A DNA stretch of 11,756 bases, from the NCBI GenBank assembly GCA_937982515.1, contig CALJMB010000032.1, positions 1 to 11,756 of the forward strand. Direction: 5' to 3'. The stretch is from an uncultured Balneolaceae bacterium. Its GTDB lineage: Bacteria > Bacteroidota > Rhodothermia > Balneolales > Balneolaceae. Below, one piece after another: positions 5,882-11,732 of this stretch; the stretch's first letter is position 1, and each line of letters opens with the position of its first letter. The notes under the pieces were generated by a model. That model saw only the letters and a program-made list of their open reading frames with translations, was not told where the DNA came from and did no database searches. The position numbers and the translations under genes were made by a program.

Positions 5882-8242
5882 CTAAAATCCCTTTCCGGGC
5901 ATTCCGGGCGTGGTTATTTCATCGTGGCCGATGCGGTTTCTTTGCTCTCCTTTGGAAAAACGCCAGGTGAATTTGAACATGAGGGGCATGGAATTCAGTT
6001 TAATGATCCCTTCAGACCGCGTGGTAAACGCCGGGGCGTCGATTTCGTACCCGCGGTAGGTAAAGGATTTGGAAAAGGGCAGTCCGGTTGCGATTTCTGC
6101 CTTGCCCCCCCGGCCTACCGACTTGCCCACCGAAATAAAGTACAGTGCATCCTTGAAATCAACCTGCTGGATAGAGCGCAGCGGACTTGCATAGTCGAGG
6201 ATACCGCTGAGTGTGAACCCGTCGCCAAAACCCATATAGGCGGATATCCCGGCCTCCCAGGCAAAGCTTCGCCGGCTGCTTATTCCCCGGCCTCTGGCCA
6301 ATGCATAGGGCGATGTGTGTATGCTAAAAAGGCTCAGGTAGGGCTGGATACCGGCGCGCCGGCCCACTTCCAGATTGCCGGAAAACCGGGCTCCATACCG
6401 GTAGGTGGTTCCCAGATTGTAAGAGTTGGTCTCAAAAAGCTTCTCTTCTGTTACAGATGTCAGGCTGTGAATGGCATCGGACGTCCGGCGGTAGAACAGG
6501 GTTGCGGAGATATGGCTGTTGCCGAATATACGCGAATACTCCAGGTTTACATCGTGAATAAACGCGGGATCGATACGTGGGTTTCCGGTTCGATAAGCGT
6601 AGGGATCCTCAAAAAATTGCCCCGGATTGAGCTGGTATAAGTAGGGGTAGCGCACCGAACGGCGGTAGGAGAGCTTCAGAGATTGAGCGTTTTCCGGCCA
6701 TGTATAATTCGCCGCTGCACTGGGGAAAAGGCCGATCAGCGCGCGGCTCATATCACCGCGCATGCCATACCGGTACCGTTCAGCCCGGAGGCCGGCCTGC
6801 ACGTCCAGAGCGGCGGAACGATAATTGAGCATACCGTATGCAGCCCCTGATTCATCTGTATATTTGAAATCATCCAGTGCGGAGTTCAGGATGGACTGAT
6901 GCCGGAAGTGTACCCCCGTCCCTGCCTCAAGCCGGCGGTTCAGCGGGAAATTGTAATCGGTTTTGAGCTGGTATATCTGCCGGGATGGCTTTGTGAGGTG
7001 TCTCTGGCGGCCTTCCGCTTCCCCGTTGCTGAATGTCATGTGGTTATCGGAATGTAAGGTGTGTAACCCGGCCTCGACGGAAAGCTCATGCCCGGCAGAG
7101 GGCCCGGGGGTGAAGGTGTAATGGAGCGAATGAAAGGTGGCAAGGTTGGAATCGTTCTCTTGCCTCTCCGAATAGGAGGGGACATCACCGGGATGTTGAG
7201 ACGATATATCTCCGTTCATCTCACCTGAAAAGGGATTGAGCCAGCCGTAGAAGCTCAGCACATGCTTGTCGCCCGCCCAATAGTCGGCTCCGTAGTAGAA
7301 TTTGTGCGACCAGTTTTTCTGGCGCACAAACTGCGTGGTATTCCAGGTTAGCACCTCCGGCCCGTCAGACAGCGTACGGGCAGAGACTTCTTCAATATTG
7401 AAATAGCTGAACGCGCCATTGTAGGAGGTGAAGAGGTTGAACTTTCCGCTGCCGTACTGCAGGCTGTAGGCGGGGAAGAGATAAACATCATCCGCAGAGC
7501 CGGGGGCTTCCAGGTGTACGTGTCCGCTGAGGTGAGGCCCGGCCTTCTCTTTCAGTACAAGGTTAATCACCCCTGTAACATTGGCGTCGTACCTGGAAGG
7601 CGGTGAGTCCATGACTTCCACCCGTTCGATGTCGGCCGCGTTGATGCGGCTCATCACATCCGGGCTGCGCTCCTGCCCGTCTACCAGAATCAGTATCTCC
7701 CGGCTGCCCTGCAGAGAGATGTTCTGCATCAGGTCTACCTGCACGCCGGGGATGAACCTCAGCACATCGGTGCCGGAAGTCGTCACGTTTTGCAGGTTCT
7801 CGTTCACAAAGTAGGTGGTTCGGTCTGTGCCGGAACGGGCCCGAACCTGTTCGCCCAGAACCCATACTTCTTCATGGTTCAGCAGGGTATGCTGCAGGGC
7901 TATTTCTCCAAGAGCTATCTGCGCCCGGCCGGCGGGCTGAACCGTCCGGACGGCCGTCTCATAGCCCAGTGTGCTGATATGGATCACGCCCGGCTCCCGC
8001 CGTGTGGTCGTCAGGTGAAAGTAACCGGTGGTGTCTGTTACCACTCCCGTCTGCAGGTGGGTTTGTGTGGAGTCGAATAACGCCACGTGGGCATATGGGA
8101 TGGGCTGATGGTCTCCGGCATCGACTACCCTGCCGCTGATAACCGTTTGCGCCTGTGCATAGGCGGCGGTGGAAAGGCCGGCCCAGAGAAGTGCCGGCAG
8201 GATGGTTAAAAGCATCCGGTTGATAAAGTATCCTGATTTCAT
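5882..8242 (-). CDS. TonB-dependent receptor, outer-membrane beta-barrel family
   Basis: A 786-residue outer-membrane transporter or receptor. The signal peptide runs to about AYAQAQ (residues 27-32). A carboxypeptidase-regulatory-like beta-sandwich covers about 33-117 (ISGRVVDAGDHQPIPYAHV, TDTTGYFHL, STLGYE). The plug follows at about 140-232, with VLRFIPGVQVD (160-170), ILILVDGQE (183-191), IERVEVMDSPPSRYDA and GVINLVLKE. The rest is a beta-barrel rich in alternating aromatic residues. The last strand, LMFKFTWRF, is followed by a charged tail of about 24 residues. The layout fits the outer-membrane beta-barrel family (PF14905 type) more than a SusC protein, and no SusD gene is adjacent. The start Met1 at 8240-8242 has an alternative at Met10 (8215). 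The LytTR regulator gene lies upstream on the same strand, 395 bp away, suggesting regulation. The ligand is unknown. Confidence 0.92.
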   Translation of the reverse strand: MKSGYFINRMLLTILPALLWAGLSTAAYAQAQTVISGRVVDAGDHQPIPYAHVALFDSTQTHLQTGVVTDTTGYFHLTTTRREPGVIHISTLGYETAVRTVQPAGRAQIALGEIALQHTLLNHEEVWVLGEQVRARSGTDRTTYFVNENLQNVTTSGTDVLRFIPGVQVDLMQNISLQGSREILILVDGQERSPDVMSRINAADIERVEVMDSPPSRYDANVTGVINLVLKEKAGPHLSGHVHLEAPGSADDVYLFPAYSLQYGSGKFNLFTSYNGAFSYFNIEEVSARTLSDGPEVLTWNTTQFVRQKNWSHKFYYGADYWAGDKHVLSFYGWLNPFSGEMNGDISSQHPGDVPSYSERQENDSNLATFHSLHYTFTPGPSAGHELSVEAGLHTLHSDNHMTFSNGEAEGRQRHLTKPSRQIYQLKTDYNFPLNRRLEAGTGVHFRHQSILNSALDDFKYTDESGAAYGMLNYRSAALDVQAGLRAERYRYGMRGDMSRALIGLFPSAAANYTWPENAQSLKLSYRRSVRYPYLYQLNPGQFFEDPYAYRTGNPRIDPAFIHDVNLEYSRIFGNSHISATLFYRRTSDAIHSLTSVTEEKLFETNSYNLGTTYRYGARFSGNLEVGRRAGIQPYLSLFSIHTSPYALARGRGISSRRSFAWEAGISAYMGFGDGFTLSGILDYASPLRSIQQVDFKDALYFISVGKSVGRGGKAEIATGLPFSKSFTYRGYEIDAPAFTTRSEGIIKLNSMPLMFKFTWRFSKGEQRNRIGHDEITTPGMPGKGF

Positions 8243-8322
8243 GTCGCGATTGTTTATGGTTGATGTTCAACGCGCGGCCGCCCCCTGTGAGCGGCAGGGC
8301 TGTCGGGTTCTGTTCCGTATCT

Positions 8323-8469
8323 ATCTCGTTCCGGTGCTTTGCTCCGGGACGCAGCCCGAGGCCGCTCTGCTGCCCCGACCTTAATGGCGCGAGCGTCCGC
8401 TCGTGCCACTTCAGGCAGGAGCAGAACATCGCAAGCCGGGCGTTCCGCACCAGAGCGGCGCAACGAGAT
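8323..8469. repeat. 147-bp composite palindromic element (REP/MITE-like)
   Basis: The ends are 8-bp inverted repeats, ATCTCGTT (8323-8330) and AACGAGAT (8462-8469). Inside are more inverted pairs: GGTGC (8333-8337) with GCACC (8447-8451), CCGCTCTG (8362-8369) with CAGAGCGG (8451-8458), and TGCTCC (8340-8345) with GGAGCA (8418-8423). GTTCCGG (8328-8334) with CCGGGAC (8344-8350) makes a local hairpin with one wobble pair. The centre is TGGCGCGAGCG/CGCTCGTGCCA (8385-8408), 11 bp with one G-T pair. Similar GGCACGAGCG/CGCTCG palindromes are known to me as dispersed repeats in bacterial genomes, but I could not check this one. No transposase is present, so it would be non-autonomous. Confidence 0.55.
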
Positions 8470-8537
8470 GGAAGATCCATAAAGCATATAACAGCCGTCC
8501 CCGGGGGTGACCCGGTTGCAGGGGCGTGCCTGCTTTG

Positions 8538-8570
8538 TAAATCTACGGGGCAAAACAGAGGCGGGACAAA
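8538..8570 (-). promoter_or_regulatory. Possible promoter of the TonB receptor gene
   Basis: On the minus strand TTTG (8567-8570) stands 21 bp before TAGATTTA (8538-8545), which differs from TAnnTTTG by one base. Spacing fits the Bacteroidota-type promoter. It would give a leader of nearly 290 nt that includes the whole 147-bp palindromic element. Confidence 0.35.
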
Positions 8571-8637
8571 TAAGTGTGGTAAATGGTAAAAGTTTGCCGC
8601 AGGCTGTTAAGAGAGGGCGGAAATCTGGTATAAACGG

Positions 8638-9519
8638 CTAGGTTTTGTGATGAAAGGTTCGGGCTTGTTGCCGGTACACGTTTTTGAAGGCCGATGTCCG
8701 GCTTCGGGCTACCGGTATCTCTTCGTCTGCCATGCTGAGCTGCAGGCGGTAGCCTAGTGAGTTGCCGCTGACGTTCTCTACCTTATTCAGATTTACAATA
8801 TACGCCCGGTGAGAGCGGAAGAGGAAGGGAAATGCCTTTAGCTGCTCTTCTACACTGCTGATGGTGCAGCGGATAACCTTCTTGTGAAGCTTGCTGTTCC
8901 GGTTAAGGTAGAAGGTTACATAGTTGCCTTCCGAAAAGGCATATATGAATTCATCCGGGTAGAAATGCAGTTCTTCACTCTTTAAAGGGGTGTCAAGCTC
9001 GATGCGCTCTCCGGCAGGAGAGGATCCGCTGTCTTTGTTGGGGGAGGCACTGGCCGCAGGCCCAAACAGAGCATATATATTGAGCGAGGTAAAGAAGAAA
9101 AAAGGAATACCGCCGACCAGAAAGGTTTTCAGTACAGAATCAAAGTATGTGCGGAAGTACCAGCGGTCAGGAGATACTTCCACGATAAAGCCTGCAAAAT
9201 AGATGGCTGTGCCTGCTACGTACATAACCAGTAACACCGAGGCCAGCTCCTTTTTAATATTCCACCGTTCGGCATCGGCGAACCACTCCGCTCGTCTAAG
9301 CAGATAGATGGTACCGGCCAGGCAGCCCGCTAATACGGTGCTGTACAAGACGATGGTAAACTCATACGAAAAATATCCCCGGTCGATGTTCAGCGGCTCA
9401 TACAGCCAGGTAAAAATAAAACAGAACACCCACTCAATAGCGCTGCCCGCCAGGGGGTGTCTGAGCATGAAGTTTTGAGGAAGTTTCCTCTCCATCCATC
9501 TGTTGATCTGTTCCACCAT
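8638..9519 (-). CDS. Membrane-anchored LytTR-family transcription regulator
   Basis: A 293-residue regulator with an integral-membrane N-terminal half and a cytoplasmic LytTR DNA-binding domain. Four hydrophobic segments lie at about 27-40, 53-75, 92-113 and 130-152. A linker rich in Ser, Ala and Gly (155-170) follows. The LytTR domain covers about 178-287, with its hallmark blocks FIYAFSEGNYVTFYL (191-205), FLFRSHRAYIVNLNKV (232-247) and IPVARSRTSAFKNVY (268-282). There is no response-receiver domain, so the signal is probably sensed in or at the membrane instead of by phosphotransfer. LytTR proteins bind direct repeats in promoters. The TonB-dependent receptor downstream on the same strand is the obvious candidate target, inferred from position only. 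A perfect TAnnTTTG promoter element lies about 66 bp upstream of the start. Confidence 0.92.
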   Translation of the reverse strand: MVEQINRWMERKLPQNFMLRHPLAGSAIEWVFCFIFTWLYEPLNIDRGYFSYEFTIVLYSTVLAGCLAGTIYLLRRAEWFADAERWNIKKELASVLLVMYVAGTAIYFAGFIVEVSPDRWYFRTYFDSVLKTFLVGGIPFFFFTSLNIYALFGPAASASPNKDSGSSPAGERIELDTPLKSEELHFYPDEFIYAFSEGNYVTFYLNRNSKLHKKVIRCTISSVEEQLKAFPFLFRSHRAYIVNLNKVENVSGNSLGYRLQLSMADEEIPVARSRTSAFKNVYRQQARTFHHKT

Positions 9520-9584
9520 CCTTACTGTATCAGTTTATCTTGCACATTTACATATGGTTACCGTTTTTACTCATGTCCCTGAGC

Positions 9585-9592
9585 CAAAGGTA
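9585..9592 (-). promoter_or_regulatory. -7 promoter element (TACCTTTG) of the LytTR gene
   Basis: TACCTTTG on the minus strand is an exact TAnnTTTG match 65 bp before the LytTR start. No clear TTG is found at the -33 distance, where the sequence is CTTCTTAAG. The position and exact match still make it the best promoter candidate for this gene. Confidence 0.45.
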
Positions 9593-9768
9593 GCAAAAAG
9601 ACGCTTAAGAAGCCTCTCCGGGTCATGGGTTACAGTACGCCAAATCAGGTATTCATCATTTCCGGTATGTTAGCGCATATCCCGGATTGTTTATGAAATC
9701 TAAATTATTTGTAAGGAATGGCCTCCGAAAGAGTCTTATATGGAAACCCATAGATGATGCTGTGATAC

Positions 9769-9816
9769 CGATGTCCGGGCCATTACCTGAAGGCCGGGGC
9801 AAGTATCCCGACATCG
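9769..9816. repeat. Imperfect inverted repeat upstream of the HU/DUF4469 gene
   Basis: CGATGTCCGGG (9769-9779) pairs with CCCGACATCG (9807-9816) apart from one extra C, enclosing about 27 nt. It lies 100 bp before the gene start, in the 397-bp stretch shared with the divergent LytTR gene. Apart from this, the palindrome at 9844 and the LytTR promoter, I see nothing in that stretch. Confidence 0.35.
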
Positions 9817-9843
9817 CCAAATGGAATGCGCCTTATTAACAGG

Positions 9844-9875
9844 GGCCGGGGGCGCAGCATGCTGCGCCCCCGGCC
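9844..9875. repeat. Perfect 32-bp GC-rich palindrome before the HU/DUF4469 gene
   Basis: Sixteen bases (9844-9859, starting GGCCGGGGGCGC) are followed directly by their exact reverse complement (9860-9875, ending GCGCCCCCGGCC), with CATG at the centre. As RNA it would make an extremely stable hairpin 41 nt before the start codon. No T-run follows on either strand, so it is not a simple terminator. It may be a protein-binding site, a leader hairpin or a dispersed palindromic repeat. Confidence 0.8.
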
Positions 9876-9905
9876 ACACACACAAATGTAAACCAGTAAA
9901 ACAAC

Positions 9906-9909
9906 GAGG
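9906..9909 (+). promoter_or_regulatory. Shine-Dalgarno-like GAGG that fixes the HU/DUF4469 start
   Basis: GAGG ends 7 bases before the ATG at 9917. It supports that start over the longer frame opening at 9821, and it is notable because the other genes in the window have no such site. Confidence 0.55.
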
Positions 9910-9916
9910 TACAACT

Positions 9917-10624
9917 ATGGCTGTCAGATATGCACTTATACCCAACAAGCTTACCGGGAAGCCCGGCGAATACCGGGCAGTGGTAAGAGGCCAGCGAAGC
10001 TACACCCGCGAGGAGCTGGTAGATATGATGGTTGCACGGGGAAGCACGGTATCAAAATCCGATACGCTGGCCGTTCTGGCCGAATATGACGCCGTGAGGC
10101 TGGATGTACTGTCCCAGGGAGACGCCATTAACACGCCTATGGTCTATATGGGGCCTTCCATCGGCGGCCTATTCAACGGCCCGGCCGACCGCTTCCACCC
10201 CTCCCGCCATGAAACCCGCATGAACGCGCAACCCGGCCCCCTCGCCAGGAGCATCGCCGGCGATATTCCCGTCCAGAAGGTATCACCGGGCCGGCGTTAC
10301 CCGGTGCTGAGAACGTTCCGGGATGTATCTACCGATACCGTGAACCAAAAGCTGACGCCCGGCGGAACCGGTATCCTCTCCGGCCGGCGGCTCAAAACAG
10401 ACCCGGAAGACCCCGAACAGGGCGTCTTTCTCATCACGGCCAGCTCCGGCGGCGAGAAGGAGGTACAAGTGGCTAACATTTTCCGGAATACGCCCGCCGA
10501 ACTCATCTTCATGATCCCGGAAACCCTGGAAAGCGGCACGTACCGCATGGAAGTACGGACGCTGGTGAGATTCAACACTGCCATTCGCAAAAGCAGCCTG
10601 GACACCCCGCTCACCGTGCCTTGA
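9917..10624 (+). CDS. HU-like DNA-binding protein with DUF4469 C-terminal domain
   Basis: A 235-residue cytoplasmic protein typical of Bacteroidota and relatives. Residues 1-125 resemble the HU-like/IHF-like DNA-binding fold (MAVRYALIPNKLTGKPGEY, then a helical REELVDMMVARGSTVSKSD). Residues 130-235 match the DUF4469 pattern of an Ig-like beta domain: VNQKLTPGGTGILSGRRLK, GVFLIT, NTPAELIFMIPETLESGTYRMEV. It is predicted to bind DNA, but the target and role of this family are not established. I chose the ATG at 9917 because GAGG precedes it and because the in-frame ATG at 9821 would read through the 32-bp palindrome and give a Cys-rich, unrelated N-terminus. The gene is flanked by palindromes and followed within about 200 bp by the 23-bp-period array. 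That makes an association possible but not shown. Confidence 0.88.
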   Translation: MAVRYALIPNKLTGKPGEYRAVVRGQRSYTREELVDMMVARGSTVSKSDTLAVLAEYDAVRLDVLSQGDAINTPMVYMGPSIGGLFNGPADRFHPSRHETRMNAQPGPLARSIAGDIPVQKVSPGRRYPVLRTFRDVSTDTVNQKLTPGGTGILSGRRLKTDPEDPEQGVFLITASSGGEKEVQVANIFRNTPAELIFMIPETLESGTYRMEVRTLVRFNTAIRKSSLDTPLTVP

Positions 10625-10695
10625 CGGTGGCAGGTTGCTACGCCCTGCATCGAACGTTCATCTGCTCCTTCGCTCTGTCGCGGAATATCCCTTCT

Positions 10696-10728
10696 ACTGA
10701 TCCGATCACTCGGAGTGATCGGATCAGT
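10696..10728. repeat. Perfect 33-bp palindrome with four GATC sites
   Basis: ACTGATCCGATCACTC (10696-10711) and GAGTGATCGGATCAGT (10713-10728) are exact reverse complements around a single G. The sequence is 71 bp after the HU/DUF4469 stop. It contains four GATC tetramers (10699, 10704, 10717 and 10722). No T-run follows, so a simple terminator role is not supported, although a 3'-protecting hairpin is possible. Confidence 0.75.
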
Positions 10729-10733
10729 GCAAT

Positions 10734-10787
10734 GACAGGGTCCCGGCTGATACGCCGCCGCCTTACTAACGGCGGGGTCTCCCTGTC
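10734..10787. repeat. Nested stem-loop after the 33-bp palindrome
   Basis: GACAGGG (10734-10740) pairs with CCCTGTC (10781-10787), and inside it CCGCCG (10755-10760) pairs with CGGCGG (10770-10775). It starts six bases after the 33-bp palindrome and ends 43 bp before the periodic array. CTTAT follows the outer stem. It could be the terminator region of the HU/DUF4469 transcript or part of a structured site. Confidence 0.5.
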
Positions 10788-10830
10788 CTTATAACCACAC
10801 GGCCCCGCCCCCTTCCTGCGTCGTGCGTCC

Positions 10831-11051
10831 GATATACCTATATCATACCTGCTGATATGCCTATATCGGTCCAGGTGATATTACGATATCCTACCATCCG
10901 ATATAGTAATATCACCCGCTATGATATAGTAATATCGGATTCTGCGATATACTCATATCGCCCGACGCGATATAGTGATATCAGTCGCCGTGATATAGTG
11001 ATATCATCCGATGCGATATACTAATATCAGTCGAAGGGATATACTTATATC
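10831..11051. repeat. Array of ten GATAT-N4-ATATC palindromes at exact 23-bp period
   Basis: Ten 14-bp units start at 10831, 10854, 10877, 10900, 10923, 10946, 10969, 10992, 11015 and 11038, each 23 bp after the last. GATAT and ATATC arms are invariant in all ten. The four-base centres are ACCT, GCCT, TACG, AGTA, AGTA, ACTC, AGTG, AGTG, ACTA and ACTT. The nine 9-bp spacers are all different: ATACCTGCT, GGTCCAGGT, CTACCATCC, ACCCGCTAT, GGATTCTGC, GCCCGACGC, AGTCGCCGT, ATCCGATGC and AGTCGAAGG. The period is not a multiple of three, so it is not coding. Fixed spacing with free spacer sequence suggests a multimeric protein-binding array. No unit is found in phase just before or after. Confidence 0.95.
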
Positions 11052-11066
11052 GGGTGGTCTACGCAG

Positions 11067-11099
11067 GTAAGGGAAGAGGCAAGGCGCTTGTAAGGGAAG
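11067..11099. repeat. GTAAGGGAAG direct repeat, also 23 bp apart
   Basis: GTAAGGGAAG occurs at 11067-11076 and 11090-11099, a distance of 23 bp, just after the last array unit. The GATAT-N4-ATATC arms are absent. The shared period may reflect a related periodic site or be chance. Confidence 0.5.
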
Positions 11100-11139
11100 G
11101 GTGGTGTATGTGTATGGGGGGGAGATGGCCTGCTCAATG

Positions 11140-11171
11140 CACCCCTAAATCCCCTGAAGGGGACTTGTTGG
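11140..11171 (+). repeat. CCCCT-rich repeat, copy A
   Basis: The segment starts CACCCCTAAATCCCC and ends GGGGACTTGTTGG; inside it CCCC-TGAA-GGGG forms a small hairpin. Positions 11141-11171 are identical to 11702-11732 (copy C, same direction), and 11140-11166 match copy B in the opposite direction with one mismatch. Confidence 0.85.
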
Positions 11172-11260
11172 GCGATTGCCGTTATCAACGATTTACAGTA
11201 GTATTTAAGAAAGCGTCTTCCCGGGACATAACTTTAATGGCCGAACAAGCACATAACCCA

Positions 11261-11287
11261 AAGTCCCCTTCAGGGGGTTTAGGGGTG
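11261..11287 (-). repeat. CCCCT-rich repeat, copy B (inverted)
   Basis: The reverse complement matches 11140-11166 at 26 of 27 positions. Copies A and B thus form a long inverted repeat around about 94 bp with no gene. Copy B ends 34 bp before the DUF559 start codon. Confidence 0.85.
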
Positions 11288-11321
11288 AAAACGGGCACAT
11301 TCATATGTAAACCAAACAACT

Positions 11322-11702
11322 ATGCAGAAACAAAGCATGTTTTACGGAGCGCCCTCCCATGTCTTTGAGAAGGCCAGGGAACTCCACGCTTCCATGACCG
11401 AGACGGAGCAGATACTGTGGGAGCATCTGAAAAAGAGTAAGTTGAAAGGGTTTAAGTTCAGGAGACAACATCCCGTATCAGAGTTTATAGCTGATTTTTA
11501 TTGTCACCGTGCGAAGCTGGTTGTAGAAGTGGATGGCGGGATCCATGAGCTTGGCAGACAGAAATATTACGACATAAGAAGAAGCGAGGTGTTAAATCGC
11601 TTGGGCATAACTGTCATCAGGTTTAGCAATGAGCAGGTAAAAGAAGATGTAGAGGGTGTGGTGAAGCGCATAGCGTCTTGGCTGGAGCTCCGGACTCTTT
11701 AA
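11322..11702 (+). CDS. DUF559 endonuclease-domain protein
   Basis: A 126-residue protein of the DUF559 group, related to Vsr-like nucleases of the PD-(D/E)xK superfamily. After a helical start (FEKARELHASMTETEQILWEHLKK) comes GFKFRRQHPVSEFIADFYC (43-61), with Asp58, and then LVVEVDGGIHE (66-76), with Glu69 and Asp71, the expected metal-binding residues. HELGRQKYYDIRRSEVLNRLGITVIRFSNEQV completes the domain, ending IRFSN. It appears full length, with no other domain. The start at 11322 lacks a Shine-Dalgarno; Met6 (11337) is an alternative. The TAA stop overlaps the first bases of repeat copy C, and copies A and B lie just upstream. Nuclease activity and substrate are inferred from the fold; the family's cellular role is not established. 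Gene plus repeats looks like an accessory unit. Confidence 0.88.
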   Translation: MQKQSMFYGAPSHVFEKARELHASMTETEQILWEHLKKSKLKGFKFRRQHPVSEFIADFYCHRAKLVVEVDGGIHELGRQKYYDIRRSEVLNRLGITVIRFSNEQVKEDVEGVVKRIASWLELRTL

Positions 11703-11732
11703 CCCCTAAATCCCCTGAAGGGGACTTGTTGG
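11701..11732 (+). repeat. CCCCT-rich repeat, copy C, overlapping the DUF559 stop
   Basis: Positions 11702-11732 are identical to 11141-11171 over 31 bp, in direct orientation and 561 bp away. The DUF559 stop codon TAA (11700-11702) runs into the repeat, so gene end and repeat share bases. The match ends where 11733 diverges from 11172. Confidence 0.85.

Larger units (their letters stand above)
8243..8637. other. Long leader/intergenic stretch between the LytTR and TonB receptor genes
   Basis: Reading frames here are not supported as genes: they run into the antisense or alternate frames of the receptor. The stretch contains a possible TTTG-N21-TAGATTTA promoter on the minus strand at its right side and a composite palindromic element in its middle. 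The 80 bp before the receptor start show nothing clear apart from GC-rich sequence. Confidence 0.6.

Noticed and set aside
5822..6640. Long rightward reading frame of 272 residues
   Set aside because: It is antisense to the well-supported TonB-dependent receptor and resembles no family.
7959..8553. Leftward reading frames covering the receptor leader
   Set aside because: They are Arg- and Pro-rich products of GC-rich sequence that overlap the receptor's start in other frames and cross the 147-bp palindromic element.
9821..9916. N-terminal extension of the HU/DUF4469 protein
   Set aside because: It would translate the 32-bp palindrome, gives an atypical Cys-rich segment, and lacks the GAGG seen before 9917.
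10831..11051. CRISPR array
   Set aside because: Repeats are 14 bp and spacers only 9 bp, far below CRISPR sizes, each unit's centre varies, and no cas gene is in the window.
11054..11368. A 104-residue rightward reading frame
   Set aside because: It runs through repeat copies A and B and into the DUF559 gene in another frame, and its product has no recognisable composition or family.
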